Shown: positions 1 to 10,099, numbered from the stretch's first letter. The stretch is DNA of 64,000 bases from Symbiodinium natans (GCA_905221605.1 CAJNDS010002244.1:136501-200500); one strand, 5' to 3'. Program-made: numbers and translations. The notes: generated by a model from the sequence alone, not told the origin.

Positions 1-75
1 AGCTTTCACATACTTAAGGTTCGTTCGCAAGCCATACTATGTGCCATGCTAACTTTAGGTTGTGTTCATAAACCC

Positions 76-199
76 TACTTGGCGGTCCAGGGTACTTATA
101 ACCCTAGTTATAACTGCACTTATAAGCCCCCTAAGTCCCCTAAGTAGGCTATAAGTAGACTTATAACTGTGGTTATACGAACGCATGAACCTCCAAGTA
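76..199 (+). mobile_element. IE-5 palindromic element
   Basis: TACTTGGCGGTCCAGGGTAC ... ATGAACCTCCAAGTA, with the body made of ACTTATAACC / GGTTATAAGT repeats. Nearly the whole element can fold on itself. Confidence 0.8.
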
Positions 200-307
200 G
201 AAGTCATAAAGGTCCCGACAAAGCCACGACCAGGACCCGAAGGGTCCAGGGCCAAGGGACTGTGGCAACAAACATATTCGGGTTAATGGGGTGAGGGTTT
301 AGGGCTA

Positions 308-388
308 CCCTAAACCCTAAACCCTAAACCCTAAACCCTAAACCCTAAACCCTAAACCCTAAACCCTAAACCCAAACCCTAAATCCTA
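308..388 (+). repeat. Telomere-like array (CCCTAAA)
   Basis: About ten units with drift at the right edge (CCCAAA, CCCTAAAT). Lies about 110 bp right of an IE-5 element. Confidence 0.95.
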
Positions 389-1296
389 AACCTTATAAGC
401 CCTAGTTAGTGGTTTCAGCCGCCGTGACTTGCGCTCTTCGTGTCGTCGGAAGCCATGTGCCAAGGTAAAACTGTCCACATGTACCGATGCCCAGATGGCA
501 GGCTGACCAGGAGCCTGGTCCATATCGGTCAGGTGAAGGGTCAATGCAATCGCTTAAAAGTTTGGCAAACTGCCAAGATCCAGGAATGCCAACTTGGACT
601 CACCCAAACCCGGGGAAGCCTGCAAGCATGAATCTAGCAAAACAACTAATTTGTCCTTAAATGCCAACCACTACTTCTGAGGCAAAACTTCATGCGCCCC
701 AGGAATGGAAGCTTCAAGTGTTGCACCGTGGGCATCATCAACTTGGAGTTTCTATACTGAACTTGGAACCCTAGCAGAAATGGTGCAATTTCAGCTGTGT
801 CTTAGGAATTAGAATTACTCAAAAAATGAAAACTATTCCCAAGTATCCCTAAGGTTTGAGGAGAGCAGAACTGCATAGAGCTCTTTATCACCAGGCGACT
901 GCTGAGGGGAGCCTGACGCCCACAACCGAAACCCGAAGAATCTTGTGCAACAGGCTTGCTCTCACACCCGGCTCCTGAAGCCAAACCTGAAACCTGACAA
1001 ACATGCCGGCTTTGTTTAGCGGTTAGGGCTTAGGGTTTCCCCCACCCCCCCTCAACCCCCCCAAAAACCCCCTAAACCCTAAAGGCACTAAAACATAAGA
1101 CCCCAAAACAAAAGTCCCTATAGACCCTAAAGGCTCGAAGACATACTGAGCTTCAAAACTCCCAAGCCGCAAACCCTTTTTGGGGGCTCAAGAGCCTCGA
1201 AACGAAAGTTGCCAGCGCTCTTCGCGTTCTTGGACCTGGGCGCGTCAGGGGTATCGTTTTGTCTATTTATATATACACACACACTTATTTACTCTT

Positions 1297-1332
1297 GCTT
1301 TTTTTTTTTTTTTTTGGGGGGGGGGGGGGGGG
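1297..1332 (+). repeat. T-run/G-run junction
   Basis: T17 then about G17. Similar junctions: 7360-7378, 20748-20761, 32260-32280, 32709-32731, 59828-59855; several lie just inside an IE-6 right end. Confidence 0.9.
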
Positions 1333-1432
1333 CGAGTGTGGGGGAGGCAGACGTGCGAAAGCTGGACACCTGTTTAGGGTTTAGGGCTTAGTGGGCTACA
1401 AAACGCCTCACCAGCACTCTTGCGAGCCAGGA

Positions 1433-1545
1433 AATCTAGGACTGCCCTTAAGACCTTCTGAAAAATTTTCCGGAATATGACCCTCTTAAACCCACTAAGG
1501 GGAAAATACCCAAGCTCCCAAAGGCCTACCGTGGTGAAAATATCT
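1433..1545 (+). mobile_element. IE-4 copy
   Basis: CTAGGACTGCCCTTAAGACC ... AGGCCTACCGTGGTG. Other copies at about 58553-58668, 62040-62155 and a disrupted one at about 49285-49530. Confidence 0.7.
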
Positions 1546-1660
1546 TGCTCAAGACAAGTGGGGAAGATGCGGCCGCAAGGTGCGAGATGAGACTAGCGGC
1601 GAGATGGGCCCAACAAGCAGCGGTTCGGAGATTCGTCTCCGGCACGAGGACCAATCAACA
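1546..1660 (+). CDS. Exon-like segment
   Basis: Plus frame LAQDKWGRCGRKVRDETSGE, then MGPTSSGSEIRLRHEDQST. It follows an IE-4 element (1433-1545) and precedes a CCCTAAA array. Family unknown. Confidence 0.25.
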
Positions 1661-1712
1661 ACCCTAAACCCTAAACCCTAAACCCTAAACCCTAAACCCT
1701 AAACCCTAAACC
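1661..1712 (+). repeat. Telomere-like array (CCCTAAA)
   Basis: About seven units. Confidence 0.95.
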
Positions 1713-1935
1713 AAAACCGCCACGCCGGGCATCATGACATGAAGCCTAGCCCGACGAAGAACACAACTCAGTCGACCGCACTCGGCGGTTCATGGGTAGG
1801 TATAAGTAGGGGTATACGTATGGTAACTTTACTTATAGCCTTATTCAGGGTACTTATAGCCCTACTTATAACTACCCAATGAAACACCAAGTAGGAGTAT
1901 GTCAGGTCGCATGTTTCTCCTCAATGCGGGGAGCA

Positions 1936-4900
1936 TCATTGGAGTGGCCGGCAGCAGCGGTCCTCTGTGAATATGGAGTCGAAGCACACACCGCGCATCT
2001 GTTGTCCCAAGTCCTATACTCCCCTTAGAACCTTAATAAAAAATGATATTTTTTATGTTTAATCTCCTCTTGGGTTTTGTATAAACAAAAATAGAAACTA
2101 GTTCCCAAGGGTGATTGTTTAATCCCCTCTTGGGTCTTATATAAACAAAAATCAAAAAAGAATTCCCAAGGGGGATATAGAGTCTGGGTCGCAGCAGAAG
2201 CGACACGATGAGTAAGTCTGATGCGCCAGGTTTGGCCTAACAGTCATCCCATGCTCCGGCCACGCATTTCCTAGGATGGCCCCCTTAAGACCCCTTAGGG
2301 TTTAGGGTTTAGGGTTTAGGGTTTAGAATATTCCCACCCTTTATCCTCTTAAACGTCCCAAAGGGCCTACCGAGCTTCGAATATTCCAGCAGTTCACGTC
2401 CAGCGGAAGGCATCTGCGGATGGAGGGCGGGAACTTCGCCACCTGCTGGGGCTTGAAGGCAAAGTCGCCGGGAAAGATGAGCCGGTCCTAGACTCCCCCT
2501 AGAACCTTAGCAAAAATAATATTGCTAATATCCTCTCGGGTGTTACATAAACAAAAACAAATAATAATTCCCAAGGAAAAGATCTAGGGTCTTGACTCTC
2601 CAGAAAGTGCTGCAAGTCTTCAAGCTTTAAAGGCCACAATGTCTTTGGCAAGCACGCCGTCACAGAAGGCAGAAGCTTGCGAACAACATCTTTGGCCTTT
2701 GCGGCATTCCCTGGATCTGTGTTCAGCAGAAGCTGTGAACAGAGGACGGCCAGGGAAATGTACCCGACTGCGCACGTGTCCCACTCGAACTGTTGCAGAA
2801 CTGGCTGACAGGTCGTGGCGTCAATTGTGCTCACCTTCTTCTCACCAACTCGCTGCCAGACAGTGAGTACATGCAAGATGAGGTTGTCGTCATAGTCACA
2901 GCGACAGCCCTCGACCAGCGTCTTGAAATCCGACGTAACTTTGGTATTTCGCTTCGGTTCCAACTTGCCCTGCGACTCATCGGACAAAAAGGGCCGGAGG
3001 TTGTCACGAGCTCTGTAGTACGCAGCGTCCCATATCTGGCCACAGCGACTGATCTTCTCCCCGAGCGTGAGGTCGGTCACGCCAACCTGCCACAGGTTTC
3101 GATCCCCAGGCGTGAACGGGTCAAAGGGTAGCAGCTGGTAGGAGATGCAGGTGCCCAGAGGTGTGCCGAAGGTGAGAACGTCCACCCAAATGTTGCCAGG
3201 CACCTTCTTCTGGTGAATATACAGCGGCACGTCTCGACCATAGGGCCCAGTTCCAAACAGATCTCCTGCTGGCCAAAACTGCACCAAGCCTCCTTGTAAG
3301 AACAGCCCGTTCTTCAAGAAGCCTCCAATCAGTCCAGGACGCACAGGGCAAAACCAGTTTGAGGCATTCAGCTTCAGAAATGCTAAACGAAAGACATCCT
3401 TGTACCCATGCAGTACGCGAGTGAAGAAATCGCGCGACGCCAAGTAGTTAGCCAAGCAAATAGGCTTCCAATGCTTTTCCCTGTTGATCAGAAAGTGGCC
3501 CGTCTCATGCTCCTGGGCGTACTGCATGTCCGACGCGTTGTGCTTCAACTGCAACAGCTTTAGCGCCACATGCCCAGGCCAGGAACTCTGCCCCCATGGA
3601 CGGCAATCGAAGGACCAATGGTCAGGCCAAAACAAGGCTCCTGTGTTCTGATACCTATGCTGCCCTTAGAACCTTCATAAACACATTAATTTTTAATATC
3701 CTCTTGGGCTTTATATAAACAGAAATACAAAATAGTTCCCAAGGGGGATATAGAGACTGGGGGGTTTCAAAGAGCTCCTCTGGTCTGTACAGAAGAGTAA
3801 TATCGGTGTCCAGCCACAAGATCTCCTCCGGGAGAGTGGGTAGTTATAAGTAGGGGTATAAGCACCCTAAAGAAGGATGCAAGTATAGCTTTAGAACGAG
3901 ATGCTTCTTAAAGACCGCCCCCGAAATATGATCTTAAACACGATCCTCCTAAACCCAATATATGATGTTAATATAGGGCCCTATATAACTTGACTATAGT
4001 AACCCCCCCCCCCTCCCCCAAACCCCATTCTAATTATTCAGGCCCATAAACCCTAAACCCTATATACTGTTCCAAGGTCTCCTGGAAGGAGGATGCCATG
4101 ATGGAGGGCAGCACAGTCTCAAACTGCCGGTACACCCCTGGGACCTGGAGCTGCCGACATTTGGCACCCCTTGAAGCCTTGGTAGGGTTTAGGGTTTAGG
4201 GTTTAGGGTTTAGGGTTTAGGGTTTAGGGTTTAGGGTTTAGGGTTTAGGGTTTAGGGTTTAGGGTTTGGGGCAGCTCTTTTGAGGGGTTGGTTACTGTTG
4301 TCAAGGAAACCGGAACCACAAAGAAAGGGGGCAAATTAAATAAAGGGTACCACAGGGCCACCGAGAAGCCAATGCTGTGCAGTGGATAGGCTCAAGCTCG
4401 AAGGCGTGCCAAAACTCCACCGGCATCCCGGACTTGAGCTCAGTGCGCAACACTTCCTTAGCTGCTGAGTTCACATGCGCCCAAAAAAGGGTGTACGCTG
4501 TCAGTTCAAAGAAAGGGAACGACCTTATCAACCAAAAAAAAGAAGGCGCAGAGGTGCACTCAAACTCGACTACTAAGCTTCCAAATTCGCCAGAGCCTGC
4601 AGCACATGCATCGGGCCTCCGCTCATGACGATCCCGCGGCCTTCGAAGGAACCAGGCTGTGGCATGGGGGCACGCCCCAACTCATCCATGAAGTTCTGCA
4701 GCGCTTCGGCTTCTGTCGGCAGGTGCTGACGGCACTCTTCACGCGTCATGGAATGGCTGCAAAATGTGTCATCTGTGTCGGCCAGCACTCGCCGTGTGGT
4801 GAGGGCCCACCAGAAGGCAAACACACCAGGCTTTGAGGAATGGATGCGGCAGCGGGGCGTGTGTTTGCAGGAAGCCATTGCGAAATCTACTGCAAACTCG

Positions 4901-4962
4901 ACATGCCCAAAGCTGGCGGTGAACCTTTTTGCGTTCAGATACTTTACAGGTTGAGACACCAT
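1936..4962 (-). CDS. GT71 / Mnn1-like alpha-mannosyltransferase, 8 exons
   Basis: Exons (sense order): 4962-4582, 4456-4370, 4177-4082, 3825-3758, 3654-2592, 2487-2379, 2270-2185, 2013-1936. They join in one open frame of 654 codons plus TGA. Motifs seen in order: a FEGRGIVMSGG segment and MPVEFWHAFELE in exons 1-2; SSFQEILWLDTDITLLYRPE across exons 3-4, with the DxD metal/nucleotide-sugar motif Asp-Thr-Asp; NTGALFWPDHW; HETGHFLINREKHWKP; YKDVFRLAFLKLNAS; VPLYIHQKK in exon 5. This order is that of the MNN1 family of Golgi type II mannosyltransferases, which use GDP-mannose (family knowledge). The tail is Cys-rich (CRFCCDP, then CFDSIFTEDRCC). No signal anchor is visible, so the ATG at 4962 may not be the true start and a further 5' exon is possible. 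Every intron is a repeat element with a 4-bp duplication. The acceptor sugar is unknown. Confidence 0.87.
2014..2184 (-). mobile_element. Intron 7 of the GT71 gene = IE-1 introner, internally duplicated (GA-AG)
   Basis: The element is 2014-2180 with exact AGTC duplications (2010-2013, 2181-2184; sense GACT). The core is repeated: TTTAATCYCCTCTTGGGT with ATAAACAAAAAT occurs twice in tandem, making this copy about 67 bp longer than its sister at 2488-2587. Splicing restores RFCCDPDLGQQMRG. Confidence 0.87.
2271..2378 (-). mobile_element. Intron 6 of the GT71 gene = IE-4 introner with a TTTAGGG core (GA-AG)
   Basis: The element is 2271-2374. Sense ends CTCGGTAGGCCCTTTGGG and, inverted, CTAGGATGGCCCCCTTAAG. 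Duplication GAAG/GAAA. About four TTTAGGG units (2296-2326) lie mid-element. Splicing restores NCWNIRNAWPEHG. Confidence 0.83.
2488..2591 (-). mobile_element. Intron 5 of the GT71 gene = IE-1 introner (GA-AG)
   Basis: The element is 2488-2587, flanked by sense GACC (2588-2591 and 2484-2487). Plus-strand ends are CTAGACTCCCCCTAGAACC and ...CCCAAGGAAAAGATCTAG. Splicing restores LESQDRLIFPGDFAFK. The 378-residue open frame seen here simply runs on into this intron at its 3' end. Confidence 0.88.
3655..3757 (-). mobile_element. Intron 4 of the GT71 gene = IE-1 introner (GT-AG)
   Basis: The element is 3655-3753, with plus-strand ends CTATGCTGCCCTTAGAACC and AAGGGGGATATAG. The duplication has decayed by one base (sense GTCT/GTAT). 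Splicing restores LFETPQYQNTGALFWPD, a hallmark MNN1-family segment. Confidence 0.88.
3826..4081 (-). mobile_element. Intron 3 of the GT71 gene, composite element (GA-AG)
   Basis: Exact target duplication GAGA (4078-4081, 3822-3825). Ends CCTTGGAACAG and, inverted, CTCCGGGAGAG are weakly alike. Inside are fragments resembling IE-5 (about 3838-3890) and IE-4 (about 3900-3960), a C8 run and two CCCTAAA units. Splicing restores SSFQEILWLDTDI across the DxD motif. Confidence 0.82.
4178..4369 (-). mobile_element. Intron 2 of the GT71 gene = IE-3 introner holding a telomere-like array (GC-AG)
   Basis: Target duplication GCTT (4366-4369, 4174-4177). Sense ends are CTCGGTGGCCCTGTGG and ...CTACCAAG, matching the IE-3 family. 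The middle is replaced by about 12 TTTAGGG units (4183-4269, plus-strand orientation). Splicing restores IHCTALASRGAKCRQL in frame. Confidence 0.85.
4183..4269 (+). repeat. Telomere-like array (TTTAGGG) inside GT71 intron 2
   Basis: Twelve near-perfect units at the centre of an IE-3 introner. Confidence 0.97.
4457..4581 (-). mobile_element. Intron 1 of the GT71 gene = IE-2 introner (GA-AG)
   Basis: The element is 4457-4577 with ends CTTAGTAGTCGAGTTTGA and, inverted, CTTAGCTGCTGAGTTCA. Sense-strand target duplication is GAAG (4578-4581 and 4453-4456). Removing one copy plus the element restores ...ANLEVLRTELKSG in frame. The splice donor is GA, the acceptor AG|G. A second IE-2 copy lies at 51568-51670. 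Confidence 0.88.
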
Positions 4963-5047
4963 TAAAACAGATCATGGACCTTAAACTTTAAAACATATGG
5001 AGGTGCTTACTTTGAACCATGGTATGTTCTACCAGTAGGGGGGGGGG

Positions 5048-5172
5048 TATGGGAGCTCTTTGTCTCCCCAGACATTTTCATGTATGACCGGTCGGCTAGC
5101 TGGCTTCCCTTGAAAGTGCGGAATGAGCCTCAACAAGGAAACATGCCCCCCATGTACCGGCTCAGGCCCCTA
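5048..5172 (-). CDS. Exon-like segment near the 5' end of the GT71 gene
   Basis: Minus frame EPVHGGHVSLLRLIPHFQGK, then PASRPVIHENVWGDKELP could be an upstream exon of the GT71 gene. The plus frame (ELFVSPDIFMYDRSASWLPL, ending TGA) is equally open. No matching duplication links either to 4962. Confidence 0.25.
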
Positions 5173-5183
5173 TGAGCCACGGT

Positions 5184-5240
5184 GTAGGGTTTAGGGTTTA
5201 GGGTTTAGGGTTTAGGGTTTAGGGTTTAGGGTTTAGGGTT
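5184..5240 (+). repeat. Telomere-like array (TTTAGGG)
   Basis: About eight units just upstream (sense) of the GT71 gene. Confidence 0.95.
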
Positions 5241-5889
5241 ATCACCCTCCGGCATAACACCTCAACACACGCTGGAAACACAGGATAAGGCTGGCCTACT
5301 TGTAGGTTCACGGGTAGTTAGAAGCAGGGCTATAAGTACCCTGAATCGGGCTAGAAGTATAGTTGCCATACTTATAACCCCAGTCATAATCCATGAACGA
5401 AGTGCCCCGCTTTTTGTTCCAAGCACGGAACCAGTGTACACCCTAACCTACGCCTCCTCGAGATCTGAGCAAAGCTTTTGTAGAGAGGCAACCGTGTTCC
5501 GGGCATTGCACCTTGACCCAACTACAACTGTTCTTCGCAATGCTTGTATCCCCTGCCTGGTCCGCCCAAACTAGGTTTACTACCAAGAACAGAAACTATT
5601 AGAAAAGGACGCGCTGATGACAACGATGCTGATACTCATAACAATGAAAACTGCTCACGTACATCAGGTCCAGATTTAGTACCGATGCATGTTGCAGAGA
5701 CTCGGGCGTTCAACATGCCAAGCATGTGCATGGGGTTTAGGGTTTTGCACAGTCTGTCCCTGCAAAACATCCGCAGGATCGACGTGCAGCAACATCACGA
5801 TGAGTTGCGCAAACAGGCGATCTCTTTGAACAACCTGCGCGTAGCTTAGCTACAAGCAAGACGATGATGAAATGCCTCTTCCCCTTGCG

Positions 5890-5992
5890 GACAATGCGAA
5901 CCCTCTAATTGGGGTCATATACCCTGTGCGATTTTAATCCCTACTAGGGGATTCTGGAGCACAAACCCATTTAGGGTTCATTTAGTCCCCCA
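5890..5992 (+). repeat. Dispersed repeat, two copies
   Basis: GGGGTCATATACCCT with ATTTAGTCCCC matches 9415-9495 (CGGGTCATATACCCT, CATGTAGTCCCC). Ends AACCCTCTAATTGGGG. Ends not fixed. Confidence 0.55.
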
Positions 5993-6087
5993 GGTCTTGG
6001 TAGTGGAACAAGCACGACCTTTCACAAGCACCACGTGCATACAATATTCCACCCCGCCGCTGCCCCGCCTTCCCAAACCCTAGACCC

Positions 6088-6201
6088 TGCTTGGAGGTTC
6101 ATGGGTAGTTCTCACTGGGGGTAGAAGCATGGTAACTATACGTATAACCCGATGTAGGGTAGTTATCGCCCTACCTCTAACTACCTGCGAACCTCCAAGT
6201 A
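6088..6201 (+). mobile_element. IE-5 copy
   Basis: CTTGGAGGTTCATGGGTAG ... CGAACCTCCAAGTA. A second, CTTGGAGATTCATGG-type copy follows at 6294-6445. Confidence 0.8.
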
Positions 6202-6497
6202 AACCCGAAATGGGCAGATCTGGGGCAGGTGCCTGAGCGTGTCCTCGAGCATGTAAACCACATGTGGGATATCGGCCCTCGCAGGCAAGGGACACTTGGA
6301 GATTCATGGGACTTAATAACCACTTATAACTGGGCTTATAACGCTACTTATAATTGGGATAACCCCTTAGAAGGCCCTTTAGGGTAGTATAAGTAGGGTT
6401 ATAAGTGCAGTTAGAAGTGGTTAGTAAGTACCATGAACCTCCAAGCAAGGATCGGGCTTCAGATCCATGTCGGGAGGCGCGCCCTAGGTTGAAGTAT

Positions 6498-6618
6498 TTT
6501 AGCAGCCCAGTACACCATATTACAACGGTGGGTACCTTTTTTTTGGTTGGTTGCTCGATAGGCTTTACAAGGGAACCCAGAACCAAAGAAAGGAAAAGGG
6601 CACCACTGGGCTACCAAG
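6498..6618 (+). mobile_element. IE-3 copy with GTAT duplication
   Basis: Exact GTAT on both sides (6494-6497, 6619-6622). Ends ...AGCAGCCCAGTACACC and CACTGGGCTACCAAG. It could be a plus-strand GT-AG intron, but no clear exons flank it. Confidence 0.78.
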
Positions 6619-7012
6619 GTATGATTACACAAGCCCTACTCACTAAATTGGGCTGAACGTATTGTGTATTTGTATGGCACGTACGGTGTAGACTTGTAGG
6701 CATGCCTGCTTCGGGATCCGCTTTTTTGAGACTTGCATTTTTGAGTGCGAACGACTGGGGGCAGCTGAGTGGAAGGTCTGGTGGTGTGGTGAGCCTGTCT
6801 GTCGTGCCTTGGTTCTGACCCCAAAGCGCCCTACACGCCTTAGATCCCTCTGTGTACAGCCCATGATGAGGGACTCTAGAAGGTGCCTGCCTAGTTTTCC
6901 GGTCTCCTACCAAGAGCCAGGAAGTGACTTTTTTGGGTCGCATCTGCATAGGCCTACTGAGTTCGGTTTCGGTTCAGGGCCGATCAAGTTCGACCATGCT
7001 CGGATCATCAAC

Positions 7013-7104
7013 TAAACCCTAAACCCTAAACCCTAAACCCTAAACCCTAAACCCTGAACCCTGAACCCTGAACCCTGAACCCTGAACCCTGAACCCTGAA
7101 CCCA
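7013..7104 (+). repeat. Telomere-like array switching CCCTAAA to CCCTGAA
   Basis: About six CCCTAAA units followed by seven CCCTGAA units, so one variant was amplified as a block. Confidence 0.95.
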
Positions 7105-7689
7105 TATAAACCCTAAGCCGAGACCCTCGTCCCAACAGGTCTTGCTGCAACAGGCTTCATACGTCTGCCCCGGGCCTAAGCAAACGTAAACGGCAACCCT
7201 AAAACCCTAAACCCTGTTGAACTTGGAAGCTGCTTCGTGCCAACCCTCAACCCTAAACCCTTAACCCTAAACTCTTGAATGGCGGCTTAGGCTTTCGGGT
7301 TTAGGGTGTGGGCCCTCTTTCCCTAGGTCCTAAACCTGAAAAGGGTAGTAGAGGGATTATTTTTTTTTTGTGGGGGGGAGGGTTCTTAAGCAATTAGTAG
7401 TAAAGCCTAATTAAACCCGAAGCCCTACCGTTTAGATCGGCCTAAAGGCTTTACAAGCCCAACCCCAAATGAAACGGACCAAATGTGAGGACTGCCGGAA
7501 ATAGGGATCACCGAACCGGGCCTCCTAGTAAACCCTACCCCCTGGTTCTCAGTAGGGAATCAGGGAAAGAGGGCGCTACATATATATATATATACCCTTT
7601 AAGGGATTTGATAGGAACCTCATTCCCTCATTCCCCACTAACAACCAGCCAGCCTATGTCCCTGCTGAACACTGAAGTCACTGGGACGT

Positions 7690-7790
7690 CCCTGATTGAG
7701 CTGCGGGCTCTGTAGCGTGAGTGCAGAAATCCCAGGTCCTCTCCAGCGAAGTGCTGGAAGGTGTGGCGGGATTCTGTGGGCTGCTAAGCC
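7690..7790 (-). CDS. Exon-like segment
   Basis: Minus frame QPTESRHTFQHFAGEDLGFL, then HSRYRARSSIRDVP. No family. Bounded by a CCCTAAA array at 7788-7912. Confidence 0.27.
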
Positions 7791-7912
7791 CTAAACCCGA
7801 AACCCTAAACCCTAAGCCCTAAACCCTAAACCCTAAACCCTAAACCCTGAACCCTGAACCCTGAACCCTGAACCCTAAACTAGGCCCTAAACCCTAACCC
7901 TAAACCCTAAAC
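7788..7912 (+). repeat. Degenerate telomere-like array
   Basis: CCCTAAA with CCCGAAA, CCCTAAG and CCCTGAA variants. Confidence 0.9.
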
Positions 7913-9084
7913 TCTCCAAACATCCAAACATCCTTGTACAGTACGGCGCTCTGGGCACTCGAACGGTTTGAGGCTTGATCGCGCAGGATGGTGAATCAGA
8001 TAGCCCTAGACCACCAGACCCAAGAGCCCTAAACCCTAAACAGTTTTAGGGTTTGGGGTTTAGGGTTTAGGGTTTAAGTAACCTAGGAATAAAACGGGCT
8101 TTAGGGCTTGAGAAAGCAAGACTCCTGAACGATATCCCACCACAGCAAAAGAGACCAGCGTACACAACTACCTCCTGGACTAAAGCCCGAAAGCCAGCAA
8201 CGCGCAATACCCACAATCTATCTACCACCCACTTGGCTCACTTGACTAAATCGGCTGACTTGTATTTGTGTTTGTGTTTCCTGAAGCTTTTCTTCCGAAC
8301 CACGCAAAACCGCGAACACACGGGCTCTCAAAATACCAGCAGTTGAACGGCTTCACCCAAGCCCCCGGCCAAAGCTCTTCCCGATTTCCCTTGCCAGGAC
8401 CTGCTTGGCTGGACTTGTGATGAAAGCCCTAAAGCCTATGCTTAACCAAGAAGCCCTAGGCAGCACGGAAGGAATATGGATTTAGGGTTTGGAGGGTTTG
8501 CATCCAGCCCCCTCCACTAAGGAATTTAGGGCTTGTAGAGCCGATTGTGAAGCAAGGTCTATTGGGGTATTGGTATGGGGCTCTCGGACAATGGACACAA
8601 CAGCAGAGGTTTAGTGGGAAGGGGGGGGGGGGTTCTTTGATGTGGTTCAGGGTTTAGGGTGGAATCTCCAAGCCCGCACATCCACACCCTAAGCTCTCTC
8701 ACAGCTTAGCCCATGGTCCGAATCTTGCAACCTCCACAGCCTCATCGTGGACTAACCATTCCTCAAAGCACCTCATGGCTCCGCGGTTTCGAGCAGGAGC
8801 TAACCAAACTTTTGAACGGAACCAAAAGACAACACAGGAGCCCACCCACGATAAGCTACCTCGGATAGGCCTTGTGGATTACATACCTTATGGGCCCGGA
8901 ACCCTCGAAAACCGACAGCCTACCAAAAACGGTAAGCCTCAACTCCACAAATGCCGATATTTACTATATGATTAAGAAAACCCCAAAAAGAAATATAGTC
9001 TTCATACTGCCCTGATAAGGAAGAATATTCTGATTTTGTGGGCGGTTCTTAAGCAGGTAGTAGGGTTTAGGGTTTAGGGTTTAG

Positions 9085-9232
9085 GACTTGGAGAGCACCT
9101 GGCATAGGTGACCACAGGCGAGCGCCGCCAATGCCATTGTAAGGTCGAGCCTCGGAGGAAGCAGGGCCGTTACCTTGCGGACCCCCATGAAAGCCTAGAA
9201 TTCTCAGGGTGGCTATCTTGAGGATTCTACTT
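9085..9232 (-). CDS. Exon-like segment
   Basis: Minus frame open for about 130 nt: KIATLRILGFHGGPQGNGPA, then SSEARPYNGIGGARLWSPMP. Flanked by TTTAGGG units on both sides. Family unknown. Confidence 0.27.
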
Positions 9233-9257
9233 TCGGTTTAGGGTTTAGGGTTTGGGG

Positions 9258-9420
9258 TGGTTGCCTGGTCCCTTAGTGTGGGCCTTTAAACGGGGGCCCC
9301 TTGTATAGACCGTATACACCCTATACAACCCAAGGGCGCATAATTACATCAGAACCCTTGAAAGAGGGAGGCACATCTGCCCTCAGCCCTGTGCCATTGT
9401 AGTCCCTACGAAGGTAACCC
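9258..9420 (+). mobile_element. IE-10 element
   Basis: TGGTCCCTTAGTGTGGGCCT, CCCCTTGTATAG, CCTATACAACCCAAGGG. Copies: 14400-14545, 22500-22600, 48150-48262, 51385-51535, 55920-56080, and the one split at 10725-10970. Confidence 0.72.
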
Positions 9421-9684
9421 CTTCCAATTCGGGTCATATACCCTCGCCCTATGGACAATGAACACAATTTTGATGTTCATGTAGTCCCCAAGTTAGGGCG
9501 TGTTCAGGCCTTTGGGGATGTAAGTCTCTAGAACGACTCGCATGTGCTCCTAAGGAAGCAAAGGGCTTTGGTTTTGACACCCCCCACGGGGCAAAAGGCT
9601 TAGGGCCTAGGGCTTAGGGCTAGGGTTTGGGGTTTAGAGGGCAGTCCTATTTGGTCTCTTCCAAGCTCCAGGAAATTGAGGATT

Positions 9685-9788
9685 CCGGATATTCGACATT
9701 CACCCGCAATTAGCAGGGACGATGGTGCGATCTGGAGGACACACAGTCGCGAGAAACTAACGCAGGAATTGTTCTCCAACCCTCCTGG
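9685..9788 (+). CDS. Exon-like segment
   Basis: Plus frame LRIPDIRHSPAISRDDGAIW, then RTHSREKLTQELFSN. The minus frame is also open, so the strand is uncertain. Confidence 0.22.
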
Positions 9789-10053
9789 AACCCTAAACCC
9801 AAAACCCGCCCTAAACCCTAAACCCTAAACCCTTTTGAGCAACGGACTTTGAGGCTGCCGGCACACACCCCTAAACCCTAAACCCTACACCCGAAGCCCT
9901 AAACCTTAAACCCTAAACCCTAGTCAAAGTGCGGCCCCCCTGAGCTGCTCTTTTAATCTCTCTTTTTCTTGCGCGGCTGTCCATGCCGGTGGTGTAACAA
10001 ACGATACCGCCTGGCTGCGCAGACTTGTCCTTACTTTCCAGGAGTACAAAAGG

Positions 10054-10099
10054 GTTTAGGGTTTAGGGTTTAGGGTTTAGGGTTTAGGGTTTAGGGCTA
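10054..10099 (+). repeat. Telomere-like array (TTTAGGG)
   Basis: Six units ending at an IE-3-type left end. Confidence 0.93.

Larger units (their letters stand above)
200..1432. other. Intergenic/unassigned, array and weak exon candidates
   Basis: Beyond the listed array and IE-5 copy: an open plus frame at 440-631 (MSSEAMCQGKTVHMYRCPDG), an IE-12 relative (757-859) and an open segment 860-985. None has splice or domain support. Confidence 0.5.
5241..9084. other. Unassigned repeat-rich DNA
   Basis: Elements IE-5 and IE-3, telomere-like patches and short unique blocks. Frames at 5740-5849 (IRRIDVQQHHDELRKQAISL), 6611-7015 and 8775-8975 are open but unsupported. 8110-8450 shows nothing recognisable. 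Confidence 0.5.

Noticed and set aside
2237-2242. TAG stop giving a shorter GT71 product (ending WDDC)
   Set aside because: It needs a GA donor at TGCTG|GAAT; the donor at ATATTC|GAAG has the better inverted repeat and leads into the Cys-rich exons that join perfectly.
2639-3131. Plus-strand ORFs over the large GT71 exon
   Set aside because: Shadows of the minus-strand coding exon, which has family motifs.
4606-4954. Plus-strand ORFs over GT71 exon 1
   Set aside because: Antisense of a supported exon.
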